Source: JBEVJC01 sp040510375 (GTDB lineage Bacteria > Bacteroidota > Bacteroidia > Chitinophagales > Chitinophagaceae). Taken from it: a stretch of DNA of 64,000 nt. Below, one piece after another: positions 16,811 to 24,395 of this stretch. The stretch covers positions 112,479 to 176,478 of the forward strand of contig JBEVJC010000033.1 in assembly GCA_040510375.1 (NCBI GenBank), given 5' to 3'. Below the pieces are notes generated by a model. The model was not told where the DNA came from. It saw only the letters and a program-made list of their open reading frames with translations, and made no database searches. The position numbers and the translations under genes are program-made. The stretch's first letter is position 1. The number at the start of each line of letters is the position of its first letter.

Positions 16811-17401
16811 CTATAATTTTCCTTTTGTAATTGGTATAACTACTCCTGCTGCAACGTTAAATGAATTTAAATGTTTGATATCTCTTTCCTTGAAAGTATT
16901 AAGTGCATAAGAAGCGCTCACCCTTACGCCGCCCCTGCTTGATTTGCTGAATGGGACCAATGCGCCGATCTCGCCCTGGAATGCTGCCTTTGTGAAATTA
17001 TCGTGGTCCCTGAAAGTGCCACGTTCCTGTTTGAAATTAACAAAGTTGATACCTGCACCCAGTCCTACAAATGGGCGTATAAATGTTTTGTCAAGGATTA
17101 CGTATTCGCCTTTTACCAGCAGAGGTGTTGTTTTAACTTTATTTTTATTTCCATCATGGCGGTCGTGGTGGTAATCTGCATATGATACCTGTATACCTGC
17201 CTTGATTTTGTCGGCAAAAGCATACATGACTGCTGCCTGGAAGCTGCCGAATGTTGTTTTACTTACAAAGTGGCGAAATTCACGACCTATTGGTCTTGAC
17301 ACATTGTAATTAGCATTAACCTCGAGTCCCTGGGCGCCGGCCGAGTGCGCCATAATAATCGCCATTGTAAATACCGCTGTAGTTTTGAGTACCTTTTTCA
17401 T
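16811..17401 (-). CDS. Small outer-membrane beta-barrel protein
   Basis: 196 residues with a signal peptide (MKKVLKTTAVFTMAIIMAHSAGAQG). The mature protein has alternating strands (FGSFQAAVMYAFADKIKAGIQVSYAD; FIRPFVGLGAGINFVN; GGVRVSASYALNTF), typical of 8-stranded OmpA-like or OMP_b-brl domains. No OmpA peptidoglycan domain is present. The specific role is unknown. The plus-strand gene at 17660 diverges from it. Confidence 0.8.
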   Translation of the reverse strand: MKKVLKTTAVFTMAIIMAHSAGAQGLEVNANYNVSRPIGREFRHFVSKTTFGSFQAAVMYAFADKIKAGIQVSYADYHHDRHDGNKNKVKTTPLLVKGEYVILDKTFIRPFVGLGAGINFVNFKQERGTFRDHDNFTKAAFQGEIGALVPFSKSSRGGVRVSASYALNTFKERDIKHLNSFNVAAGVVIPITKGKL

Positions 17402-17570
17402 AATGTTATTTTTTATGTTTAATTGTATTGTAAAATTGCTCCTGTTATTTTTTTAATTCTCTTTCTAGTCGTTGAAACGCCAATTTCTGTCGGTGACTGT
17501 TTGTTTTTCTTAACAGATTAAACGGGGGCCACTGTTTTCGAATGCTGTATCGTTCCATTGATCCTGTTTG

Positions 17571-17632
17571 CCGACACGGGATGCCCGTTGAGCGATTGTT
17601 GCCGCCATACCCCCGCTGATACAATAGTTTTG
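17571..17632 (+). promoter_or_regulatory. Regulated promoter G upstream of the secreted PepSY-like protein (weaker core)
   Basis: First half-site CCGACAC at 17571; second half-site GCGATTG at 17592, 21 bp later, within CCCGTTGAGCGAT, which closely matches copy C (CCCGTTGAACGAT). The T-run of the core is replaced by GGGA, but the final TGCC is kept. The -7 box TAGTTTTG is at 17625-17632, 39 bp after the core, 27 bp before the ATG. Confidence 0.5.
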
Positions 17633-17659
17633 GGTTTACATTATTAAACATAAAAAATT

Positions 17660-18214
17660 ATGAATATGAAAAAGATTATACTGGCTGCATCCGTTATTCT
17701 TTCTGTGGCGACTATGTCGGTAGCGAGCGCACAGGAAAATAAAACGGAGAAAAAAGAAATGAATAAAGAGGCGCGCAAATTGCGCAAGACTTCTGACCAG
17801 GGCGATGTAAACCTGGCAGTGAAAACCCAGTTTGAACAGGATTTTCCGGGTGCAACTAATGCTGTTTTTGTCCAGGCAAAATCCTATGCCATAGTGAGTT
17901 TCAAGGATGGGACAAAAATGAAGAAGGCCTACTATGATTTCAATAACCAACTGATCGGCACGACCCAGAAAAAAACATTTGCCGAAATACCACCCACGGC
18001 GCAGGCAGAAATCAAAAAACGCTATCCCGGTTATACTGTTACGAATGTCATAAAATACGACGATAATGAAAACAACGATACCGATATGGTTATCTATGAT
18101 CTGCCGTTCTCTGATTCTGATAATTTTTTTGTGGAACTGAAGAGTGGAACAAGCGACAAGATTGTTAAAGTTGATTTGTCAGGAGATGTTTCGTTATTTA
18201 AAGATATAAGTTGA
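17660..18214 (+). CDS. Secreted PepSY-like (beta-lactamase-inhibitor-like) domain protein
   Basis: 184 residues with a signal peptide ending SVASAQEN. A charged linker rich in Lys and Glu (about 25-45) precedes two repeated alpha/beta units: VKTQFEQDFPGATNAVFVQA, then FAEIPPTAQAEIKKRYPGYT. This is the pattern of Bacteroidota PepSY-like proteins (residue near LKKRYPGYTV). The function is unknown, probably periplasmic. ATG at 17660 is used; ATG at 17666 is also possible. It lies downstream of promoter G and ends at a strong terminator, so it is likely monocistronic. Confidence 0.75.
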   Translation: MNMKKIILAASVILSVATMSVASAQENKTEKKEMNKEARKLRKTSDQGDVNLAVKTQFEQDFPGATNAVFVQAKSYAIVSFKDGTKMKKAYYDFNNQLIGTTQKKTFAEIPPTAQAEIKKRYPGYTVTNVIKYDDNENNDTDMVIYDLPFSDSDNFFVELKSGTSDKIVKVDLSGDVSLFKDIS

Positions 18215-18242
18215 TTAATCCCTTCCACATCCTAAGGTAAAG

Positions 18243-18270
18243 GGCTCCGCTGGTCGGAGCCTTTTCTTTT
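18243..18270 (+). terminator. Intrinsic terminator after the PepSY-like gene
   Basis: Seven-base-pair stem GGCTCCG / CGGAGCC with loop CTGGT, then TTTTCTTTT; 29 bp after the stop codon. Confidence 0.9.
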
Positions 18271-18282
18271 ACACAGGAACCT

Positions 18283-18369
18283 GATCAGTTTTTTATCACA
18301 TTTCACCAACAGATCAGATTTCTATCACATTTTGCCAACTGATCAGATTCTTTCGCATTTCCTCAATTT
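18283..18369 (+). repeat. Three tandem imperfect 29-bp repeats
   Basis: Units start with GATCAG at 18283, 18312 and 18341, an exact 29-bp spacing. Units 1 and 2 share GATCAGnTTTnTATCACATTT followed by CACCAACA or TGCCAACT; unit 3 is more diverged after GATCAGATT. They sit between a terminator and promoter B. Confidence 0.8.
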
Positions 18370-18409
18370 GAGATGATAATCATCTCCCGCATCACAATTC
18401 AGTAAACGG

Positions 18410-18472
18410 ACGATTGTTTTTGCCCTTTGAACTATCACCGCCGGGAAACGGGTTATGCAGTTGATAGTTTTG
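18410..18472 (+). promoter_or_regulatory. Regulated promoter B
   Basis: Core CGATTGTTTTTGCC (18411-18424); half-sites at 18410 and 18431 (ACTATCA), 21 bp apart; -7 box TAGTTTTG at 18465-18472, exactly 40 bp after the core. The -7 box lies upstream of ATG 18491 but downstream of a possible ATG at 18455, so it sets the gene start at 18491. Confidence 0.75.
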
Positions 18473-18490
18473 CATTTTAAATGTGATTGT

Positions 18491-19033
18491 ATGAACCTGA
18501 TTGAGAAGCCAACGCAGGTGCTGTTCCTGGTACTGTTGTCAGTACAGGTCGGTTATTCCCAGCGCGACGATATAGAAAGACCCTCTGATGTTGTTTTATT
18601 ACAGTTGGATAAACAGTTGCGCGTTGAAAGTCCGCTCGATCGTGTAGCAGTCACCCTGTCCAATAATTCCAAACAACTGATGGTAAGATTGGTGATACCT
18701 TATACGTTGCTTAACAGCGGAGTTCCGGATGATTACCGCGATCCTGCTTCCCTTTTACCATTTGAATTGTCCATGAATATTGATCCCTGGCAGGTGCAGG
18801 ATTACCTTACTTCTGCAAATATCTTCACCTCTATTGCAACGCTTACACTCAATCATACTTCAAGACTGGTGCGGGTTCAGTATGTTCCATTGCCTTCGGG
18901 TCCTGACCAGGATGGTGATTTTAATATTTCCATGTATATCCGGTTCGCCGGAGAGGATTTTAATCTTGGGCGACGGAATTCCAATGCTCAATACCTGCTT
19001 AAAATCAGTAATCTCGCTGTAAACAGGATGTAA
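18491..19033 (+). CDS. Secreted protein of unknown function
   Basis: About 180 residues from ATG 18491; the promoter box at 18465-18472 excludes an upstream ATG at 18455. The N-terminus MNLIEKPTQVLFLVLLSVQVGYSQ is a clear signal peptide. The mature part is beta-rich and polar (VAVTLSNNSKQLMVRLVIPY; VQDYLTSANIFTSIATLTLN) without a motif I recognise. It is probably periplasmic or outer-membrane associated. It is followed after 4 bp by promoter element C, so it is probably transcribed alone. Confidence 0.7.
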   Translation: MNLIEKPTQVLFLVLLSVQVGYSQRDDIERPSDVVLLQLDKQLRVESPLDRVAVTLSNNSKQLMVRLVIPYTLLNSGVPDDYRDPASLLPFELSMNIDPWQVQDYLTSANIFTSIATLTLNHTSRLVRVQYVPLPSGPDQDGDFNISMYIRFAGEDFNLGRRNSNAQYLLKISNLAVNRM

Positions 19034-19036
19034 ACA

Positions 19037-19099
19037 ACGATAGTTTTTGCCCGTTGAACGATGGCGTTCGGTATGGTGCATGGCAGCCGCCTAGTTTTA
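19037..19099 (+). promoter_or_regulatory. Regulated promoter C
   Basis: Core CGATAGTTTTTGCC (19038-19051), identical to copy A; half-sites ACGATAG (19037) and ACGATGG (19058), 21 bp apart; -7 box TAGTTTTA at 19092-19099, exactly 40 bp after the core and 39 bp before the ATG of the DUF4136 lipoprotein. Confidence 0.75.
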
Positions 19100-19138
19100 C
19101 ACCGCTGAACAAAATTTAATCAACAAAAAAAATAAAAA

Positions 19139-19717
19139 ATGAAAAGAGGTCTGTTATTCACGGGCGTTGCAACGATCATCCTGTTGGCGGGTTGTGGCCC
19201 AACCAGTCAGGTAGAAGTGGCAAAGGGTGTTAATTTCCATAACTACAAGACTTTCGGGTGGATTAATGATAATGGGGTAACAAAGGCGGGTCGTGTTAAC
19301 AATGATATTGTAGATAATAATATCAAAAACTCTATCGGAGTAGAACTGGAGAAAAAAGGCTGGCAGGAGGTAGACCAGAATCCGGATGTGCTGCTGGACT
19401 ATAATGTAATGGTTGAAAAAGGTGTACGGCAGGAAACAGAGCCGGTGTATCCTTATCCATATTCAGGATACTATTATAACTGGAGGAGACGCCGCCTCGG
19501 ATATTTTTATAATCCTTATTATTTCGGTGCCTATCAAACCTACAATGTTCCATTTAAAGAGGGCACACTTACCGTGAATATGATCGACGCTAAAACAAAC
19601 AAACTTATCTGGCAGGGCTGGGCCAAAGGTGATATAACCAATCAGACTGTTTCTTCAAAGGAAGCGCAGGCTGACGTTAATGCTATTTTCAAAAAATTAA
19701 ACCTGCCGCAGGAATAG
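19139..19717 (+). CDS. DUF4136 lipoprotein
   Basis: 192 residues. The lipobox LLAGC places lipidated Cys at residue 19. The following region (YKTFGWINDNG; VGVELEKKGWQEVDQNPDVLLDY-like arrangement; LTVNMIDAKTNKLIWQGWAK) is the DUF4136 pattern: a beta/alpha domain with a tyrosine-rich loop (about 100-135) in the middle. Its molecular function is not known. It is followed 30 bp later by the DUF6600-like lipoprotein, probably in one transcript from promoter C. Confidence 0.85.
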   Translation: MKRGLLFTGVATIILLAGCGPTSQVEVAKGVNFHNYKTFGWINDNGVTKAGRVNNDIVDNNIKNSIGVELEKKGWQEVDQNPDVLLDYNVMVEKGVRQETEPVYPYPYSGYYYNWRRRRLGYFYNPYYFGAYQTYNVPFKEGTLTVNMIDAKTNKLIWQGWAKGDITNQTVSSKEAQADVNAIFKKLNLPQE

Positions 19718-19747
19718 ATCGAATATTATTTTCAAAAATATCAGGAA

Positions 19748-20728
19748 ATGAAACAGACAATTACGGTCGGCCTGCTGTCAGCCATACTTTGCGTGCTGTC
19801 AGCTGGTTGTCAGAGTTCCTCGATAGTGGCCCAGACAGGACCTTCGGGCACTATCACTTATCAGACTTTCTATGATGACTTGTCTCCATACGGCACCTGG
19901 ATTGATTATGCGTCTTACGGTCATGTGTGGCATCCGGGGGTCGATGGAGATTTCAGGCCATACGACACCAATGGTAACTGGACTTATTCGGACGAAGGCT
20001 GGGCATGGAATTCCAATTACAGTTGGGGATGGGCGCCATTCCATTATGGTAGCTGGCTGTATGATGATGGCTATGGTTGGTTATGGGTGCCTGGTTACGA
20101 CTGGTCACCGGCCTGGGTAACCTGGGGCAATACAGATGATTATTATTGCTGGGCTCCCATTACGCCCGGTGTGAGTATCGGATTGGCGTTCGGTTCATAC
20201 CGACCACATGATTTTTACTGGAATGTGTGTGACCGCGCACATATTTACGACAGGGATCTCGGTCCCAGCCTGCTTGCCCGCGACAGGATCGGAAGTATTT
20301 CAGCGCATATCAACATCATCAATAATTTTTCAAACCGTGGTGGGCATTATTACTCACGGGGTCCTGATGTACGGGATGTGGAAAGATATACCAACCGGAC
20401 AATCACTCCCACCAGATTCCATGATGTGCAACATGCGCGTGATGCAGGTACAATGAAAGGCAATTCAATGGGAGCGTTCAGGCCTGGTGTTGCAAATCCG
20501 CAGCCAAATGAATTCAAACGTCCGGATCCTTCCGAGGCGAGACCCCTCCGTGAGGGACAATCACCCCAGATCGGAAGGGAACAACAACATAATAATATAC
20601 AATCCCTCCCAACTTTTAAAAGCCAGGGCGTAGGTTTTGGCAGGGATGGTGCGGGCGGAGGCTTCCGGGGCGGTGGCGGAGGTTTCCGGGGCGGCGGTGG
20701 TGGTGGCGGTGGCGGACGGCGCCGTTAA
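19748..20728 (+). CDS. DUF6600-type Trp/Tyr-rich lipoprotein with Gly-rich tail
   Basis: 326 residues with a lipobox (LSAGC, Cys21). Residues about 40-150 contain repeated Tyr/Trp-Gly-x-Trp motifs (SPYGTWIDY; WGWAPFHYGSW; GYGWLWVPGYDWSPAW; VTWGNTDDYYCW), the pattern of DUF6600 surface or envelope proteins. The middle is polar and the last about 30 residues are almost only Gly, Phe and Arg (GGGFRGGGGGFRGGGG, then RRR). The function is unknown. It is co-directional with the DUF4136 lipoprotein 30 bp upstream, so both may form an envelope-stress pair. Confidence 0.8.
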   Translation: MKQTITVGLLSAILCVLSAGCQSSSIVAQTGPSGTITYQTFYDDLSPYGTWIDYASYGHVWHPGVDGDFRPYDTNGNWTYSDEGWAWNSNYSWGWAPFHYGSWLYDDGYGWLWVPGYDWSPAWVTWGNTDDYYCWAPITPGVSIGLAFGSYRPHDFYWNVCDRAHIYDRDLGPSLLARDRIGSISAHINIINNFSNRGGHYYSRGPDVRDVERYTNRTITPTRFHDVQHARDAGTMKGNSMGAFRPGVANPQPNEFKRPDPSEARPLREGQSPQIGREQQHNNIQSLPTFKSQGVGFGRDGAGGGFRGGGGGFRGGGGGGGGGRRR

Positions 20729-20779
20729 AACCTATTCGTTCGTTTTGTAACATGTTATTCACTTTTCAATTAAATATTC

Positions 20780-21985
20780 ATGGCAAAGATTCTCTGTGTT
20801 TTGTATGATGATCCTGTTACAGGTTATCCCAAAACCTCTATCCGTGACAGCATTCCCAAATTAACCGTGTATCCCGGAGGGCAGACCCTGCCGACCCCCT
20901 CGGCAATCGACTTTGTGCCGGGGCAATTGCTGGGAAGCGTGACGGGTGAGCTGGGATTGCGGAAATTTCTTGAAAAAGCGGGACATCAGTTTATTGTTAC
21001 ATCCGACAAGGATGGACCCGATTCCGTTTTCGAAAAGGAGCTGGTAGATGCGGATGTGGTAATCTCACAACCCTTCTGGCCGGCTTATTTAACGGCAGAA
21101 AGAATTGCAAAGGCAAAGAACCTGAAGCTCGCTGTTACTGCAGGAATCGGCTCGGACCATGTGGATCTCCAGGCGGCCAGTGAAAAAGGTATTACCGTGG
21201 CGGAAGTTACTTTCAGTAATAGTATCAGTGTTGCTGAACATCAGGTAATGGTAATCCTGACACTTGCCCGTAATTATATTCCCTCTTATCAATGGGTAAT
21301 AAAGGGTGGTTGGAATATTGCGGATTGTGCAGAACGTTCCTATGATATAGAAGGGATGGATTTTGGAACAGTGGCTGCGGGCCGGATCGGTCTTGCGGTA
21401 TTACGACGTTTAAAACCTTTTGATTTAAAACTTCATTATACGGACCGTCATCGTTTGCCGGCCGAAGTAGAAAAAGAACTCAATCTCACATTTCACGAGA
21501 ATGTTGAATCGATGATCAAAGTATGTGACATTGTTTCAATCAACGCTCCTTTGTATCCCGAAACAGAAAACCTGTTTAACGATGCGATGATCGGAAAAAT
21601 GAAACGTGGATCATATCTGGTTAACACAGCCCGCGGAAAAATATGCAATCGCGATGCGGTGGTGCGGGCTCTTGAAAGTGGCCAGCTTGCAGGTTATGCA
21701 GGTGATGTATGGTTTCCACAACCTGCGCCCAAAGATCATCCGTGGAGAACAATGCCCAATCATGGTATGACCCCGCATATTTCAGGCACGAGCCTGCAGG
21801 CGCAGGCACGTTATGCAGCAGGCACCCGGGAAATCCTGGAAAACTGGTTTGCAAAAAAACCGTTGCGTTCGGAATACCTGATTGTGGATGGCGGGCACCT
21901 TGCCGGGGCTGGTGCACATTCATATGGTGCCGGCAATGCGACCGGTGGTTCTGAAGAAGCCGTTAAGTTTAAGAGTAAGGGGTAA
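20780..21985 (+). CDS. fdh: NAD-dependent formate dehydrogenase
   Basis: 401 residues, the size of the soluble D-2-hydroxyacid-dehydrogenase-type enzyme that oxidises formate to CO2 with NAD. Conserved points match the Pseudomonas sp. 101 enzyme closely: substrate loop QPFWPAY, NAD-binding GTVAAGRIGLAVLRRLKPFD from Gly196, YTDRHRLP after it, catalytic Arg285 (NTARGKICNRDAV) and His333 (MTPHISGTSLQAQARYAAGT). No signal peptide is seen, so it is cytoplasmic. It is cofactor-independent, so no maturation genes are needed. It stands alone between the lipoproteins and the DUF1275 gene; the formate source is not evident here. Confidence 0.93.
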   Translation: MAKILCVLYDDPVTGYPKTSIRDSIPKLTVYPGGQTLPTPSAIDFVPGQLLGSVTGELGLRKFLEKAGHQFIVTSDKDGPDSVFEKELVDADVVISQPFWPAYLTAERIAKAKNLKLAVTAGIGSDHVDLQAASEKGITVAEVTFSNSISVAEHQVMVILTLARNYIPSYQWVIKGGWNIADCAERSYDIEGMDFGTVAAGRIGLAVLRRLKPFDLKLHYTDRHRLPAEVEKELNLTFHENVESMIKVCDIVSINAPLYPETENLFNDAMIGKMKRGSYLVNTARGKICNRDAVVRALESGQLAGYAGDVWFPQPAPKDHPWRTMPNHGMTPHISGTSLQAQARYAAGTREILENWFAKKPLRSEYLIVDGGHLAGAGAHSYGAGNATGGSEEAVKFKSKG

Positions 21986-22002
21986 ATGAACCATCTTTTT
22001 CA

Positions 22003-22065
22003 CCGATAGATTTAGCCTGCTGATCGTATTTGGGTTTAAAGAAGTTTTAGGCGCTGCCAACTTTA
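22003..22065 (+). promoter_or_regulatory. Regulated promoter H upstream of the DUF1275 gene
   Basis: The core CGATAGATTTAGCC (22004-22017) differs from the consensus at two positions. Half-sites are CCGATAG (22003) and TCGTATT (22024), 21 bp apart. The box CAACTTTA is at 22058-22065, exactly 40 bp after the core; its first base deviates from TA just as in copy D (CAATTTTG). Confidence 0.55.
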
Positions 22066-22114
22066 TATTCCGTTTTGGGACTGCAACACCTTTGTTTAAC
22101 TAATACTTGAAAAG

Positions 22115-22855
22115 ATGTCAAATTCAAACTCGACTGTCACTGCAAAACAAAAAACACGCGATGTGCTCTTGTATCTTCTGACCGTTTCGTCTGGCGCTAT
22201 TGATGCAATCAGTTTTCTTGAACTCGGAAAAGTATTCTCCGCGTTTATGACTGGTAATGTCGCATTCCTTGGCCTCCGGATTGCGGGCAATAGCGCACCG
22301 GAAATTCCGGCACTTTTATCTTCCATGCTTGCATTTGCCCTTGGTGTATATGTTTCAACCAGGATTGTGGGGCCAACGAAGGTTCTATGGTCGAGTCGGG
22401 TAACCTATGCACTGGCAATTTCACTGGTAGCACATGCTTTTTTCCAGATCGTATGGTTTTCGTTTGGTGGTCATCCAACAGAACAGGGGATTTTTGGTCT
22501 TCTCGGATTGTGGGCATTTGCAATGGGAATGCAAAGCGCTGCGGTACGGGCGCTCCATGTTGATGCCGTCTACACTACGGCCGCTACCGCCACTGTGATC
22601 TTCCTGGTAAGTGATCTCGTAAACTGGAAAGCAACGGTTGTAGAGCGGAAACGTCTTGTGGGAATCCTGTTATCCTTAATGGTGGGTGCAACCGGGGGTG
22701 GACTGATGTTGAGCCATTCACATTTATATGCACCAATCCTTCCGTTTATCATAACCCTTTGTACGGTGATAGCCGCATCCGTTGTTATGCGGAATTCGGA
22801 CCAGTTACCGATAGATAATCCCAGTCCGGCTCCCAATCCCATTGCGAAGGTTTAA
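22115..22855 (+). CDS. DUF1275 (YoaK-like) membrane protein
   Basis: 246 residues with about six hydrophobic segments. The start of the domain (LLYLLTVSSGAIDAISFLELGKVFSAFMTGNVAFLGL) is the DUF1275 signature, including the MTGN motif. A second conserved part is WAFAMGMQSAAVRALHVDAVYTTAATATV. It lies in the inner membrane and its function is unknown. It has its own promoter element and a terminator directly after its stop. Confidence 0.9.
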   Translation: MSNSNSTVTAKQKTRDVLLYLLTVSSGAIDAISFLELGKVFSAFMTGNVAFLGLRIAGNSAPEIPALLSSMLAFALGVYVSTRIVGPTKVLWSSRVTYALAISLVAHAFFQIVWFSFGGHPTEQGIFGLLGLWAFAMGMQSAAVRALHVDAVYTTAATATVIFLVSDLVNWKATVVERKRLVGILLSLMVGATGGGLMLSHSHLYAPILPFIITLCTVIAASVVMRNSDQLPIDNPSPAPNPIAKV

Positions 22856-22874
22856 ATTTCTTAGCTATCGTTTT

Positions 22875-22906
22875 AATGGATGCCTGTAACGGCATCCATT
22901 TTTTTT
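22875..22906 (+). terminator. Intrinsic terminator of the DUF1275 gene
   Basis: Ten-base-pair stem AATGGATGCC / GGCATCCATT with loop TGTAAC and a run of T; starts 20 bp after the stop codon. Confidence 0.9.
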
Positions 22907-23107
22907 AGGAAGGGTCCTGGGCCCGATCAGGATACAACCTTTCAACTCTCCGGGTTTTCCAGTATTTCGTAACGATATTTCGCGAAGCAGCCTCTGCTTA
23001 AATGATATTTCGCTGCCAATCTTATTTTTTTTCGTTTTAATATATTGGTAATCAGTGCGATAGACTGTGGCATTTCCTTTGAAATGAGGTTCGCGTGAGG
23101 AAGTGGT

Positions 23108-23136
23108 CCGGTTGTCTTCAACAGCCGGCATTTTTT
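23108..23136 (+). terminator. Terminator-like hairpin before the DsbA-like gene
   Basis: Eight-base-pair stem CCGGTTGT / ACAGCCGG (one G-U pair), loop CTTCA, then CATTTTTT. It lies 46 bp before the DsbA-like start, too far from the previous gene to be its main terminator, so it may end a short unannotated RNA or act as a leader element. Confidence 0.4.
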
Positions 23137-23181
23137 ACGATATGAAGGTTGATTTATTACCAAGATTTAAAAACAGCATTT

Positions 23182-23727
23182 ATGAGTACACTTAAACTTC
23201 CAGTTGATGCGAACCGCGATCGTATTCTCGGTTCACCAGGTGCTTCCGTCGAACTTGTGCAGTATGGGGATTTTCAATGTGAACATTGTGCGGCTGTGTA
23301 TGCGCATATCAAGTTCCTGCAGGAGTCATTGGGAAAACAATTGCGTTTTGTATTCCGTCATTATCCGTTGGTAGTATTACATCCATTGTCGCTCGATGCT
23401 GCAGTGGCCAGTGAAGCTGCGGGATTACAGGGTAAATTCTGGCAAATGCACGACCTGATTTTCGAAAACCAGAAATACCTGACAAAAAGTATTTTTTCCA
23501 GCTTCGCGAGGGAAATCGACATGGATACAACCATGCTCGACAATATCAGTGCAAGAAAAAAATTAGTCTACAAGGTGATCAATGATTTTGAGAGTGGGGT
23601 AAAAAGCGGAGTGAACGGCACGCCAACATTTTTTGTAAACGGTCGCAGATATAGTGGTTTCGAGGATTTCGAAGGACTGTATCGCACCTGCAATTATGCG
23701 ATTGGTATCAACAGGATGTTGGTATGA
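23182..23727 (+). CDS. DsbA-family thioredoxin-fold protein (cytoplasmic)
   Basis: 181 residues from ATG 23182; a frame extension to 23149 adds residues unlike the family. The active site is CEHC (Cys33, Cys36) in VQYGDFQCEHCAAVY, and the cis-proline loop is GVNGTPTFFVNGRRYSG. The helical insert between them is of the DsbA/Thioredoxin_4 type. No signal peptide is present, so it probably works in the cytoplasm, as do many short Bacteroidota homologues annotated as NhaA-type or FrnE-like thiol proteins. The redox partner is unknown. Confidence 0.88.
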   Translation: MSTLKLPVDANRDRILGSPGASVELVQYGDFQCEHCAAVYAHIKFLQESLGKQLRFVFRHYPLVVLHPLSLDAAVASEAAGLQGKFWQMHDLIFENQKYLTKSIFSSFAREIDMDTTMLDNISARKKLVYKVINDFESGVKSGVNGTPTFFVNGRRYSGFEDFEGLYRTCNYAIGINRMLV

Positions 23728-23853
23728 ACGCATCCAGGGCGGAATATTATCCGGTTTATTATCATCCGGTAACCAGCACGTTGAAAACTGAACAGTATTC
23801 AGTTGTCAAACGGTTTGAATCTCTTTGTTACAATTTCAATTAAATCGAAAACG

Positions 23854-24114
23854 ATGTACCGAAATGCCTCCGATGCCTTTACCGATATGCGGGAACGAGG
23901 GTTTGATGGTTTTGAATTCTCCGGCGATGATCTTTTAAGAACAACAGAAAAAATGTTCCTGAAACCTGAAGAATTCATGATCATCGAATCCCATCGGTTC
24001 TGCATGCCTGCCGGAAGAGGTGCCGATATCGTGGTACACGGTATTGTGATGCACGCGTCTTCTGTGAAAGGAATATTGATTAGTCACTGCTCGGGTAAAA
24101 GATCATTTGCATAA
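23854..24114 (+). CDS. Small conserved Bacteroidota protein (often labelled phosphoribosylpyrophosphate synthetase-like)
   Basis: 86 residues from ATG 23854; an upstream TTG frame (23803) is less likely. The pattern YRNASDAFTDMRERGFDGFEF, then LKPEEFMIIESHRF, then DIVVHGIVMHASSVKGILIS matches a family of about 100-residue proteins seen in many Bacteroidota and commonly given a doubtful PRPP-synthetase name. There is no PRPP-synthetase active-site motif. The function is unknown. It is not obviously co-transcribed with its neighbours. Confidence 0.65.
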   Translation: MYRNASDAFTDMRERGFDGFEFSGDDLLRTTEKMFLKPEEFMIIESHRFCMPAGRGADIVVHGIVMHASSVKGILISHCSGKRSFA

Positions 24115-24395
24115 AACTTTTTGATTTTTTCCATCCTGTTTGAATGCAATCCTGCTCTCCTTAAATCCTGCTGAAGGGTTGGGTTTTGCCCAACCGGGCC
24201 TTAGACAAGGAGTCCAGCTGAACGATTTTAATTCAACGTTGCCACATGCTTTCTGTACGCTTCCCGGGGTCACCGGGAGGTGCGGAAATGCCTGTCCTAA
24301 TTAGCTGAATTGATATCAATTTAATTTTTTATCTTTAAGAAACTAGGGGTTTCCCCCGATTAACTGCGGTCTTATAACTCTCAAATCGTCTTCGC

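Larger units (their letters stand above)
22856..23181. other. 326-bp gap with two hairpins and no gene
   Basis: The first 50 bp hold the terminator of the DUF1275 gene. The rest contains two copies of GATATTTCGC (near 22974 and 23003), an AT-rich stretch, and a second terminator-like hairpin at 23108-23136. An 88-codon minus-strand frame here has no features of a real protein. Confidence 0.6.

Noticed and set aside
22865..23131. 88-codon minus-strand frame in the gap after the DUF1275 gene.
   Set aside because: It crosses two terminator hairpins, is very basic and shows no domain; not credible.
24175..24350. Hairpins GGTTGGG/CCCAACC, CCCGG/CCGGG and GGGG/CCCC upstream of the TPR kinase.
   Set aside because: Short GC-rich inverted repeats without T-tracts; they could be leader structure but nothing supports a defined riboswitch or RNA family.
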